Assembly: GCA_016125265.1 (NCBI GenBank)
Contig: WGMC01000023.1
Coordinates: forward strand, 1-64,000
Reading direction: 5' to 3'
From: Planctomycetaceae bacterium
GTDB lineage: Bacteria > Planctomycetota > UBA1135 > GCA-002686595
DNA: 64,000 nucleotides
Shown in pieces: positions 8,888 through 16,794 of the stretch. Within the stretch, counting starts at the first letter, position 1, and each line of letters begins with the position of its first letter. Both the position numbers and the translations under genes were made by a program. A model generated the notes under the pieces. The model made no database searches, was not told the DNA's origin, and was given only the letters and a program-made list of their open reading frames with translations.

Positions 8888-9631
8888 CTAGGCGACGGGG
8901 TCCGCGGCGCCTGTGGTGGCCGTTGTGCCCTTGCTGCGCTTCAGGATGCTCGGGGAGTTGGCGCTCTTGCTGTTGCTGTTCGTCCTCACGCTCGTGTTGC
9001 TGGTCAGGATGCTGTCGATGATGCTCCTCATCCATCCTGTCGCCTGTGCGCGTAGGCTACCGAGCCGGCGAAGGTCATCCTTGTCGAGCGCGGCACGAAG
9101 CCGCCGAACTGTGGCGTCGTCTACACCATCGCGGCCGAGGAAGTGGAGAGCCCGGAGTACGAGCCCCGCCTTGGTGTCCGATCCGAGCATGCGGGAGGGC
9201 GATACCCTCTTGAAGCGAATGTCGAAACCTCGCCCGTCGCCGAGGGTCACGGGCACGACGCGGTTGGTGCCGTTGGTCAGGTAGACCGCCTGCGCGGGAA
9301 CCTGCGTCGAGACGCCGAGGAGGTTGGCTGCCTTGGCGTCGGAGATGACCACGGTTTCGTTCGTGCTGCGAGCCACGGCGGAGGCAACGGCATCGGGGGA
9401 CGGCGTGCGCGGGCCAAACCGTGAGGGCTTCGGGAAGTCGTAGACCCCACGGCCGATCCGCCGGATGGTGCCAGCGTCCGCGAGGCGTCCCAGGGCAGCG
9501 TCCACAGCCTCCCGGGATGCCGAGTCGAGGGCCAGGAAGTCAGCCGGGACGAAGGCCGAGCCGCGGCCCATGGCGCGGATGCGCTGGAGGACACGGGTCG
9601 CGGCCGAGTTGTGGTGTCGGGCGGTTTTCAT
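8888..9631 (-). CDS. abiEi: AbiEi-like antitoxin / DUF6088 regulator
   Basis: This 247-residue protein has an N-terminal winged helix (about 15-75, ending IRRIGRGVYDFP) followed by an AbiEi-type domain with SDAKAANLLG and the NGTNRVV segment seen in DUF6088/AbiEi proteins. It is the partner of the nucleotidyltransferase 3 bases downstream. AbiEi proteins neutralise the toxin and repress their own promoter through the winged helix. The last 40 or so residues are a low-complexity Ser/Asn/Thr tail (NTSVRTNSNSKSANSPS) unlike the core and could be dispensable. The ATG at 9631 is the first in frame after a plausible promoter. Confidence 0.83.
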   Translation of the reverse strand: MKTARHHNSAATRVLQRIRAMGRGSAFVPADFLALDSASREAVDAALGRLADAGTIRRIGRGVYDFPKPSRFGPRTPSPDAVASAVARSTNETVVISDAKAANLLGVSTQVPAQAVYLTNGTNRVVPVTLGDGRGFDIRFKRVSPSRMLGSDTKAGLVLRALHFLGRDGVDDATVRRLRAALDKDDLRRLGSLRAQATGWMRSIIDSILTSNTSVRTNSNSKSANSPSILKRSKGTTATTGAADPVA

Positions 9632-9671
9632 GGCAGTCGCCAGGGTCCCAAGCCCCGGCGCGGTTTGCAGG

Positions 9672-9700
9672 AAAGTATGCCAGGCTTTCGGCCCCTACAA
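9672..9700 (-). promoter_or_regulatory. Predicted sigma-70 promoter of abiEi-abiEii
   Basis: Read on the minus strand there is TTGTAG (9700-9695), a 17-base spacer and TACTTT (9677-9672), about 40 bases upstream of the abiEi start. Sequence and spacing fit a housekeeping promoter. Confidence 0.5.
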
Positions 9701-9843
9701 GGGAAAAACCTGAGCGACCCCTCGCGTTCGGTGCCAGCTCGATCCCCCCACTACGCCCGCCCGAGCGCCTCCGGGACGGTCCCACAGGAGACCGACGCCA
9801 GGCCGACTCCCCACTTCCTCCCCGATAACGGGGACCACAAAAG

Positions 9844-9929
9844 GACCATTTGCCCCCAAATGTCCACCGGAAGGAGGGGCAGGATGTCTCCTAAAGGGAC
9901 CTCATGTCCCCAAAAGGGCGCAAATGTCC
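9844..9929. repeat. Cluster of ATGTC boxes beside the tRNA scar
   Basis: CAAATGTCC occurs at 9858-9866 and 9921-9929, with related ATGTCTCC at 9885 and ATGTCCCC at 9904. The four boxes start 19-23 bases apart, and an inverted near-copy GGACCATTTG begins at 9844. About 20-base phasing right beside a probable attachment site suggests protein-binding sites, for instance arm-type sites of an integrase or excisionase; this is inference. Confidence 0.5.
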
Positions 9930-9951
9930 CTCGCGAGCCCGGCCGGCGGGC

Positions 9952-10000
9952 CGGCTTCCCAAGCTGAATGTCGAGGGTTCGAGTCCCTTCGCCCGCTCCA
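9952..10000 (+). other. 3' half of tRNA-Gly(CCC); probable integration (att) scar
   Basis: The sequence folds as the 3' half of a glycine tRNA: anticodon loop TTCCCAA with anticodon CCC (9958-9960), a 3' anticodon-stem strand, a five-base variable region, a T arm with GGGTTCGAGTCCC, the acceptor strand CGCCCGC and a TCCA end (9997-10000). The 5' half, including D arm and 5' acceptor strand, is absent: the bases upstream are unrelated. Integrases that use tRNA genes leave such 3' fragments at the far end of the element. Orientation implies the element lies to the left of 10000, with the intact tRNA outside the window. Confidence 0.72.
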
Positions 10001-10210
10001 ACCTAAACCTAGGCCCAGCCTAGACTTGCGCGCGCTGGCACCCCGCGGCAAGTGTAACCGCGGCACCCGAGTGCTCACCTACGCCCTCGATCGTGCGGCG
10101 GGCGCGCTCGCAGTAGCCGCCCAGTGCGGCTAGCGCATCGGCCTGGCAAACCGCGGTCGAGGGTACGGCCAACGTGCGAGAACCGAGGGATAACGCTAGC
10201 CTCCTCCGCC

Positions 10211-10630
10211 ATGGGATACATCGACCTCGACGCTGGCGGCAACTTTCGGCTGGTTGAAGCAACCCCCGAAGACTTGACGGGAGTGCGCGCCGGCGTCCGG
10301 GCCCACGACGGCGCCGACCAGGTGACCGGGGAGTTGATCTTCAACGCGGAGAATCCGTTCAACGTGGCGGCACTCTGGTGCGCCGGCGTCCCGTGGCGCG
10401 AAGCGGCACTTCAAAAGGCGTTCGAGGCCATCATTCCGCTGGCCATCCAGCAGATCTCGTCGTTCAATCCCGCCCGATTCATGAGGCTGAACAAGTGCAG
10501 CCGACTCCCGGCGCGACCCCGCCGCAGCCTCCGGCGCACCCCAAACCCTGACGCATCGGCCGCCCGCCGCAACGGGCCACCGGACCGGCAGACCAGACGA
10601 TTTCGGCCCTATCACCCCTTCACGAACTGA
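10211..10630 (+). CDS. Hypothetical protein, first gene of the DUF4041/GIY-YIG operon
   Basis: This 139-residue protein is not recognised. The first about 95 residues look like a small globular domain (start MGYIDLDAGGNF, then ATPEDLTG and NPFNVAALWCAG); the remainder is Arg/Pro-rich and probably disordered. I preferred the ATG at 10211 over an upstream in-frame GTG at 10124. The stop overlaps the next start by one base (TGATG), so it is translationally coupled to the coiled-coil gene and likely belongs to the same system. The upstream stretch from 10001 holds no other supported gene. It could be a small regulator, sensor or antitoxin-like partner, but nothing in the sequence decides. Confidence 0.6.
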   Translation: MGYIDLDAGGNFRLVEATPEDLTGVRAGVRAHDGADQVTGELIFNAENPFNVAALWCAGVPWREAALQKAFEAIIPLAIQQISSFNPARFMRLNKCSRLPARPRRSLRRTPNPDASAARRNGPPDRQTRRFRPYHPFTN

Positions 10631-11895
10631 TGGCCAGACAACGAGGACTACTCGCCGACCTGCTCCACGAATCGCGCGAGGCTGAGCGCCTAAATGCGCG
10701 GGCCCAACGTGAGGCCGAGAAGGCCTATCGAGAGGCAGAGCGGGAGGCAGAACGGCGGCGAAAGGAAGACGAGCGAGCCGCGGCCCAAGCACTCAAGGCG
10801 TCTGAGCAGGATCGAAAGGAGCGAGAGCGGGAAGCAAAAGCGGCTCACTTGGCGGCGATGGAGGCCGAGGTGGAGCGCCGGAATGCGGAGATCAATGCCC
10901 GCGAGGAAGAACTCGCCAGCCTCCTTGCCGCGACTCTCGAGGTAGACGACTTCGTCGATCTCGAAACACTCCGCGCAGATGCCCGCCCGCTGCGTTTCTC
11001 CGTGCCAGAACTTGAGCGTCCGACCCCGCCCCCGGAACTCCCCGTAGCGCCACCACGCCCCGAACTCCGCCTCCCTGAACCGCCGAAGGGCCTGTTCGCG
11101 TTCCTGTCCAGCGGCAAGCACACGCGTGCCGTGCGCGAAGCCGAATCCCGGCACGAGCAGGAGATTGGTGTGTGGCAGATGCGAGTGAACGACGTGAACA
11201 TGCAGTGCCGCGATCTGAACGCGCGGCACGCGGAGGCAGAGCGCCTCCGCCTGCTCCGCCTGTCCCAGGCTCAAGCAGAACACGAGAAGCGATCCGCGGA
11301 GCATGTCCGCAAGGCCACCGAACAGAACGCTCGGCTCGATGAGTTGCTGGCCAACCTCAGCTACGGTGTACCGGAAGCAGTGGACGAATACATCTCGATC
11401 GTCCTGGCGAACTCCGTGTATCCCCGATGCCTCGCCGTGTCCCATGACTTCTCCTACGACGCGAAGCACGCCGAACTGAGCGTCACTGCGTTCATCCCCC
11501 CGCCCACTCACATCCCCACGGCGCAGTCATTCAAGTACAACAAGTCCGCGGACGAAATCGTCGCGAGCGAGATGTCCAAGAAGGCCCAGAAGGACCGCTA
11601 CGCTTCTATCGCACACCAGGTCGCCCTTCGAACGCTGCACGAGGTCTTCGAAGCCGACCGCCGGGGCCTGATCCGTTCCATCGCGCTGGTGGTTGGCACT
11701 GCCACCGTGGATCCTGCAACCGGCCACGACACGACGATTCCCTTCGTCGCGGTCGCCGCCGAGAGGGAGCAGTTCCAGGCCATCAACCTCGCACGAGTCA
11801 CGCCTGACGCGACCCTCGTTCGATTGGGTGCCAGCCTGTCCAAGAGCCCCATCGACCTTGTGCGTGCGGACACTTCTGGAATCCGGCAGGCATGA
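10630..11895 (+). CDS. Coiled-coil protein resembling the N-terminal scaffold of Mrr-type restriction proteins
   Basis: This 421-residue protein has a charged coiled coil (about 1-100, Arg/Glu/Ala-rich), a Pro-rich linker, a short KHTRAVREAE element, a second coiled coil (about 180-235), and a globular C-terminal domain (about 240-421). That domain contains SYGVPEAVDEYISIVL, FKYNKSADEI, ALRTLHEVFEADRRG and TVDPATG. From memory this architecture matches the region preceding the Mrr catalytic domain in actinobacterial-type restriction system proteins, yet the frame stops where the nuclease domain would begin. The gene overlaps the next one, a DUF4041/GIY-YIG nuclease, by ATGA. I infer a split system in which this is the scaffold or sensor and the neighbour supplies the nuclease. 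Confidence 0.72.
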   Translation: MARQRGLLADLLHESREAERLNARAQREAEKAYREAEREAERRRKEDERAAAQALKASEQDRKEREREAKAAHLAAMEAEVERRNAEINAREEELASLLAATLEVDDFVDLETLRADARPLRFSVPELERPTPPPELPVAPPRPELRLPEPPKGLFAFLSSGKHTRAVREAESRHEQEIGVWQMRVNDVNMQCRDLNARHAEAERLRLLRLSQAQAEHEKRSAEHVRKATEQNARLDELLANLSYGVPEAVDEYISIVLANSVYPRCLAVSHDFSYDAKHAELSVTAFIPPPTHIPTAQSFKYNKSADEIVASEMSKKAQKDRYASIAHQVALRTLHEVFEADRRGLIRSIALVVGTATVDPATGHDTTIPFVAVAAEREQFQAINLARVTPDATLVRLGASLSKSPIDLVRADTSGIRQA

Positions 11896-13094
11896 CGAAT
11901 CCCGAAGAGTTGATCTTCAACCCGCCGCCCGGTTGGCCCCGGCCACCAGCCACCTGGAGACCGCCCCCGGGGTGGCGCCCGGACCCGTCGTGGCCCGCTC
12001 CCCCGCCCGGCTGGCAGCTTTGGGTCCGCCGCGATGGGGCTGTTGTCGCGGGATCCGGCACCGCCACAGCCCCGCCGCCCCAGAGCGCGCAGGAAGACGC
12101 TCCCACCGCGAGTGCCCAGGCAGCACGGATCGCATTCCTCGAAGCCGAGGTGGCAGCCTTGCGAGCAAACCGTGGAGCAAGCAGTAACGGCGTGGCCCTC
12201 GCGAACCTGAGCGACGAGCAGGTGCTTCAAGAGGTTGGAATCTACCGCTACCACCACCCCCTCGAAGACGCCGCGGCCTACCGAGCGCGGCTGGATGATC
12301 TCACCGAGCGGATCGCCCGCGCAGTCACGGTGGGCGAGGCGGTCGAGTGCTCCAGCACGTTCACCTACGACAACTCCTTGGCCAAAGGTCGCAAAATGAC
12401 CAAGGACTTCGGCCGTCTGATGCTCCGCGCCTACAATGCAGAGGTCGAGAACAGCCTCCGCACGATGCGGGTCGGCAACGTGGAGACGGCGAAGCGACGT
12501 GTCGAGTCCTCCCGCGAGACGATCGCCCGGCTAGGCGCGATGATGGAGATGCACATCAGCGACGCCTACCATGCGATGCGCATGGAAGAGCTCGAACTGA
12601 CGGCCGACTTCCTGATGAAGAAGCAGGAGGAGCGCGAGGCGGCTCGCGACGAGCGAGCGCGGCTCCGCGAAGAGCGTCGCGTGGCCGCCGAGCTGGAGGC
12701 AGAACGTGAGCGCTTGGACAAAGAGCGAGCCCACATCGTCAACGCGATCCACGCCCTGCAGGCCAGCGGCAACGGCGATCCCGACCTTGAGCAGCGCCTC
12801 GTGGCGATCGACTCTGCGATCCGAGAGAACGACTTCCGAGCCGCCAACGTGCGCGCCGGCTACGTCTACGTGATCTCCAACCGCGGCGCATTCGGCGAAG
12901 GCGTGGTGAAGATCGGCCTGACCCGTCGCCTAACCCCATCCGATCGCATCGACGAACTGAGTGGCGCTTCCGTCCCCTTCACCTTCGACGTGCACTGCCT
13001 CTTCTTCTCCGTGGACGCCGTCTCCCTCGAAACCGAACTCCACCACCACTTCACCAACCGCCGCCTCAACTGTGTCAACACCCGCAAGGAGTAG
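11892..13094 (+). CDS. DUF4041 and GIY-YIG (MUG113/T5orf172) nuclease, C-terminally short
   Basis: This 400-residue protein begins with a Pro/Trp-rich segment (PPGW repeats, about 10-45), then a DUF4041 region with DNSLAKGRKMTKDFGRLMLR and a coiled coil (about 215-285). The C-terminal GIY-YIG domain of the MUG113 type has GYVYVISN, GEGVVKIGLTRR, and DELSGASVPFTFDVH then a histidine-rich LETELHHHF. These nucleases recur in phage and defence contexts. It overlaps the upstream gene by 4 bases. The domain normally continues with Phe-Phe and several dozen residues after the Asn-x-Arg-Lys-Glu motif; here a stop follows RKE directly, so the C-terminus is probably truncated. The catalytic face appears retained. 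Confidence 0.85.
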   Translation: MTNPEELIFNPPPGWPRPPATWRPPPGWRPDPSWPAPPPGWQLWVRRDGAVVAGSGTATAPPPQSAQEDAPTASAQAARIAFLEAEVAALRANRGASSNGVALANLSDEQVLQEVGIYRYHHPLEDAAAYRARLDDLTERIARAVTVGEAVECSSTFTYDNSLAKGRKMTKDFGRLMLRAYNAEVENSLRTMRVGNVETAKRRVESSRETIARLGAMMEMHISDAYHAMRMEELELTADFLMKKQEEREAARDERARLREERRVAAELEAERERLDKERAHIVNAIHALQASGNGDPDLEQRLVAIDSAIRENDFRAANVRAGYVYVISNRGAFGEGVVKIGLTRRLTPSDRIDELSGASVPFTFDVHCLFFSVDAVSLETELHHHFTNRRLNCVNTRKE

Positions 13095-13606
13095 CGGAAC
13101 TCACCCGGGCACTCACAATGGACACTCTTTGGCACATAAACATTGAGTCCAATGACAATGCGATAAGAAGTGCATCAGGGCTTCCGTCCTAGGGCAAAGT
13201 ACACCCGTGGGGGGGGCGATCAACATCCACGAAGCCTGACAATTGCAAAAGCGCGCCAGCAAGAGGCTCCGCTTGGAGGCCACATTTTCGATAGTGAAGG
13301 CGCTCGACTGTATCGTTCTCCATAGCAGCAATCAAAATAGCTAAGCGTCGCTAAAGCTGTCGAGTCCCACCGAAGCGCGCCCGACACGCGTAAACTCCCT
13401 CCGGGATGTGAACACGTCCCGCCTGCAGACGGCAAGGCATAACGAGAAAGATCTGGGCATGACTCTCCCTCGGCTGCTCCCCCTCACAAGCGGGGTGTCA
13501 TAGCGAGTATGTCCACGCGCTATCATCATTTGTTCGCTTTCCATGCGTCCGGAACAGCCAGTAATCCGATCACTAGTCCACTCTGGCAGTAAAGCGTTTG
13601 ACCGGA
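13095..13606. other. Gene-free stretch between the nuclease gene and IS copy 2
   Basis: About 510 bases with noticeably lower GC than the surroundings and a run of nine G near 13207. Only short open frames without recognisable products are present. It may be decayed DNA left by the event that shortened the GIY-YIG gene or by IS insertion. I see no RNA gene or array. Confidence 0.5.
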
Positions 13607-15107
13607 CGGTCGACCTGCACTAACGGTTGCTGGCCTCGGGGTTGGGGCGACATCGGGGAAGCCATCGGGGTAGGCATCATACTCTTTCGGCACACAAATC
13701 GAGGTGGCGCCCTCCGGCTGGGCACGACGGTACCACGGACCCGCCGATCCGGGGGGTGAACTCGGGAGTGCGGGTTAGGGGTTGCTCCGTCAGATCTGGA
13801 ACTTGGCCTCGGGGCAGAGGCGGTGCGGGGGTGGCCATGCGGCGCGGCGCAGTTCGCTGGCGGGGATGATCGTGGTGAAGATCTCGCGCAGCGTGAGCGG
13901 GCGGGTCGTGAGGCCGGCCGCCATCGCGGGGGTGCGGCGCTCGCGGCCTTGGCGCAGGGATTGGTGCGGGCGCGCGAAGTTGTAGTAACAGCGGAGCAGC
14001 TCGAGTTGCGCTTCGAGGCTGGCCTCGGTTCGGCTCACGGCGTTGGTCCGGCGGTGCAGGGCAGCGAGGCTGCGGCGGAGGGTGAGGTTCAGGCGCTCGA
14101 CGCACGAAGTGTTCACGACGTAGGAGAAGCTCGAGGCTTTCAGCACGGCTTGCACCCGCGTTTGTGTGCCCGAGCGCAGGCGGATCGAGGAGGCGGCGAT
14201 GCGGCGCTTGACGTAGCGCTTGACGACCTCGGCGTGCATGCAGAGTGGTCCGAACACGCGGTCGACGGCTTTGCGTGTGTAGGGGTAGCCGTCCGAAATG
14301 ATGAGGGGGCGGACGGTTCGAAGGCTGAGGCGGGATTGGATCTCGTTGAAGTGAAGGCGCACTTGGCGCAGCGAGCGGGTGCCCACCCGCAGGCCGAGCC
14401 AGAGCCGCGACTCGACGTCCACGGAAGTGTGGACCCATGTGGGACGCTCGAACTCGAGCGTGCGGCTGCGCAGCTCGTCCACTTGCAGCTCTGCGGCGGA
14501 GATGCCGCGGGCTCGCGTGGCAGAGAACGCCGCGGCGCGCGCGGCGCCCCTGTTCGTCCATCGCACCACGGTCGTCGCGCAGACACCGGCGCAGCGCGCG
14601 ATCGCGGCTTTGCTCATCCCTTCCAGCACCATCGCCATCACCCGATCGAACGTGCTGGGCCGGTGGCGCATGCGGTGGTAGGGCGTGCCGGACGTTTGGG
14701 TGAAAGTCCGTTTGCATTCGCCGCATCGAAAGCGCGGCCTGGCGCCCGTCCGGGTCTTGGCGACGGAGTGGCGGACGACCGTGGTCGACTGGGAACACAG
14801 TGGACAGGACGGGGTAACCGGGCGGGCTGAGCGCATCCCGGGAAGCTAACCCGCTCGATTCGGGACGGGGGGCTCAGGCGCACAAATCACGGCCGGCAGC
14901 GGACTTGTGGCGGCGGAGCAACGGTTACGGCTCGCTCCGCCATGGAACGCATTTGCCGTCAACTTCCCATTGGATTCCGGTCCAAAGTCGGCACCGGCGT
15001 TCGCGGAGCAAATCGCACCTCCTACCGTAGCGGACGAGCGGGGTTGAACAATCGCAAGCGCCATGGCCCGGCCCGTCGCCGCTCTCGGGGTTTGGTCAGA
15101 CCCCGGC
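13607..15107. mobile_element. IS1-like insertion sequence, copy 2
   Basis: Same unit as 6182-7675, in the same orientation, with scattered substitutions and small indels that are densest in the non-coding ends. The right end stops one base before the fic stop codon (15109-15111), and the hairpin repeat seen beside copy 1 is missing. The two copies enclose about 5.9 kb carrying abiE and the GIY-YIG operon, which resembles a composite transposon but may simply be two insertions. Confidence 0.8.
13790..14836 (-). CDS. IS1-like DDE transposase, copy 2
   Basis: This 348-residue protein differs from the copy at 6361-7407 at only a few positions, for example near the N-terminus (RSARPVTPS for RPVRPVTPP) and in the zinc-ribbon and DNA-binding region. 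Zinc ribbon, helix-turn-helix and the DDE-region motifs (VHTSVDVESR, SDGYPYT, NTSCVERLN) are all kept, so it is probably functional. The high identity points to recent duplication or transposition in this genome. Confidence 0.85.
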   Translation of the reverse strand: MRSARPVTPSCPLCSQSTTVVRHSVAKTRTGARPRFRCGECKRTFTQTSGTPYHRMRHRPSTFDRVMAMVLEGMSKAAIARCAGVCATTVVRWTNRGAARAAAFSATRARGISAAELQVDELRSRTLEFERPTWVHTSVDVESRLWLGLRVGTRSLRQVRLHFNEIQSRLSLRTVRPLIISDGYPYTRKAVDRVFGPLCMHAEVVKRYVKRRIAASSIRLRSGTQTRVQAVLKASSFSYVVNTSCVERLNLTLRRSLAALHRRTNAVSRTEASLEAQLELLRCYYNFARPHQSLRQGRERRTPAMAAGLTTRPLTLREIFTTIIPASELRRAAWPPPHRLCPEAKFQI

Positions 15108-15108
15108 C

Positions 15109-16218
15109 CTAGCTCGGCAGTTCGACCAGCCGATAGCTCGTGCTCCGCCCACCGGCCTCGTTCTGGACCAGGATGCCGCGCTCCAGGAGTTCGCGGATGT
15201 CGCGCAGGGCCGTGTCGGGGGAGCACTTGGCCAACTTCGCGTACTTCGAAGTCGTCAGGAAGCCCTCGAACTCATTCATCAGCCGGTCGAGGACCAGGCG
15301 CTGGCGCTCGTGCACAGGGTGGCGGTGGATCCGCTCCCATAGCCGCGCCCTGTGCTGCACAGCGACGAGGGTCTTTTCCGCTCCCTCGATCGCCCGGTCC
15401 AGGCAGCCGAGGAACCACTCCAGCCAGCCCGTGATGTCCACGTCACGCCGTTGGGCTGTCTCCAACTGATCGTAGTAGTCCTTCCGCTCCGCCTCGATCT
15501 GCGAGGACATGCTGTAGAAGCGATCGCTCGTGCCGTCCGCGCGCGCCAGCGCCATGTCCGCGATCGCCCGGGCAATGCGACCGTTCCCGTCCTCGAACGG
15601 GTGGATCGTCACAAACCAAAAGTGCGCGATGCCCGCTTTTAGTACCGGGTCGACGGTCTGCGCCCCGTTGAACCACCGCAGAAAGTGCGCCATCTCGGCC
15701 TCGACCCGCCCGGCCTCCGGCGCCTCGAAGTGCACCTTCTCGCGACCGAGCGCGCCGGACACCACCCGCATTGCCCCAGCCTCGCTCTTCCGCCATGCAC
15801 CGACCGTGATCTTGCGGAGGCCGCTTCGGCCGGTCGGAAAGAGCGCCCCGTGCCACCCGAAGAGGCGCTGCTTCGTGAGCCGCTTCTCGAAGTTCCGCGT
15901 GCCGTCGAGCATCATCTCGACGACGCCTTCCAGATGCCTGCCCGCCTTGGGCAGGCCGCCGATGTCCAGGCCAAGCCGCCTAGCGATCGACGACCGGACC
16001 TCTTGTGGATCCAGTTGCTCGCCCTCGATCGCGGAGGACTTCACCACGTCCCTCGTCAGGAAACCGAGACTCGCCTCCGCCCGCACGTCGAAGCCGAGGG
16101 TCTCCATGCTTCCGAGGAGCCGCCCCTGCCGATGGCGCACGGCTCCCAGGGGCCCCATCAGCGCCTCCCCCTCCCAGGTGAACTCCGGCCAACCCGGCTG
16201 CTCGTGTATGTAGGCCAT
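15109..16218 (-). CDS. Fic family protein with DUF4172 N-terminus and winged helix
   Basis: This 369-residue protein carries the Fic core HPFEDGNGR (206-214), which in the family transfers AMP or another phosphate-containing group to Ser/Thr/Tyr of target proteins. The N-terminus MAYIHEQPGWPEF is DUF4172-like. SSAIEG (61-66) fits the (S/T)xxxE(G/N) inhibitory motif of class II Fic proteins, so it should be self-inhibited. The C-terminus (about 305-369) is a winged helix suited to DNA binding and autoregulation. I used the ATG at 16218, which gives the standard family start and lies just downstream of a good promoter; the frame is open to 16311. IS copy 2 ends immediately after the stop. It may act as a regulator or toxin-like stress protein. 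Confidence 0.9.
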   Translation of the reverse strand: MAYIHEQPGWPEFTWEGEALMGPLGAVRHRQGRLLGSMETLGFDVRAEASLGFLTRDVVKSSAIEGEQLDPQEVRSSIARRLGLDIGGLPKAGRHLEGVVEMMLDGTRNFEKRLTKQRLFGWHGALFPTGRSGLRKITVGAWRKSEAGAMRVVSGALGREKVHFEAPEAGRVEAEMAHFLRWFNGAQTVDPVLKAGIAHFWFVTIHPFEDGNGRIARAIADMALARADGTSDRFYSMSSQIEAERKDYYDQLETAQRRDVDITGWLEWFLGCLDRAIEGAEKTLVAVQHRARLWERIHRHPVHERQRLVLDRLMNEFEGFLTTSKYAKLAKCSPDTALRDIRELLERGILVQNEAGGRSTSYRLVELPS

Positions 16219-16222
16219 TCCT

Positions 16223-16319
16223 TTCGCCGCACTCCTTGCGGTGATTGTAGGGCCGATTCGCCGCAATGACAAGCCATTCGCCGCACGAGCTGCGGCAAAT
16301 CTCGACCCCAATCGCCGCA
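16223..16319. repeat. Repeated TGCGGCGAAT operator-like boxes upstream of fic
   Basis: TTCGCCGCA occurs at 16223-16231, 16257-16265 and 16277-16285, with a fourth variant (TCGCCGCA) at 16312-16319. Inverted variants TGCGGTGATT (16237) and TGCGGCAAAT (16291) lie between them. They cover the promoter and start region, consistent with an operator bound by the Fic protein's own winged helix or a local repressor. Confidence 0.6.
16244..16272 (-). promoter_or_regulatory. Predicted sigma-70 promoter of fic
   Basis: On the minus strand TTGTCA (16272-16267), exactly 17 bases, then TACAAT (16249-16244), about 25 bases from the ATG. One repeat box fills the spacer, so binding there should block transcription. 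Confidence 0.68.
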
Positions 16320-16454
16320 GGGGCCGCTTGTCAGGGGCCTCGGCGGGAACCGCGCCGGGATGGTCCGTCGAGCCGGATCACGTGGCCGTCCCGAGGCCCG
16401 ACTCCCCGATTGCTCCCCAGCGACGGGGCAAGAAAAGACAGGAAGGGCGGGCGC

Positions 16455-16793
16455 CTACTGGGACAGGCTCGCGCCTGTTTGAAGCCGCACGAAGTCAGCT
16501 TCGAGCGTGATCGTGTCGCCGCTCTGCATTTCCATGCTGACAACCTGCTTCGTGCCACGCTGGGTTTCCACCCGAGACGCCGTAACCGAGTTCACGGACA
16601 CGCTTTGGCCCCATGGCGCTTGCCGAGTACACACCACCAGCGAGGCCCCCGAAGCGATCATCTGCAACATCGGCCAGCTATCGCTCCCTTTCCGTAGCGA
16701 TAGCACGACATCGCCGTGCTCCCAGTCCATGTGGATCGATTCGAGGGTAGCGTCATGCAGGTCGTCCAGGGTCGGCTCTTTCTTCGGTGCCAT
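16455..16793 (-). CDS. Small hypothetical protein
   Basis: This 112-residue protein starts MAPKKEPTLDDLHDATLESI and continues with beta-strand-rich alternating sequence (HMDWEHGDVVLSLR and VVCTRQAPWGQSVSVNSV). The HDATLESI opening resembles a small domain often seen in proteins of unknown or immunity-like function. It has no signal peptide or membrane segment. It starts one base after the stop of the membrane protein gene upstream, implying an operon. Function is not recognised; the two-gene layout of membrane protein plus small soluble protein would fit an effector/immunity or toxin/antitoxin pair, but there is no direct support. Confidence 0.6.
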   Translation of the reverse strand: MAPKKEPTLDDLHDATLESIHMDWEHGDVVLSLRKGSDSWPMLQMIASGASLVVCTRQAPWGQSVSVNSVTASRVETQRGTKQVVSMEMQSGDTITLEADFVRLQTGASLSQ

Positions 16794-16794
16794 G

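Noticed and set aside
9900-10000. Complete tRNA-Gly gene
   Set aside because: No D arm or matching 5' acceptor strand is present; only the 3' half folds.
13095-13606. Small genes in the low-GC stretch
   Set aside because: Frames of 60-72 codons have no ribosome site, no coding bias and no recognisable product.
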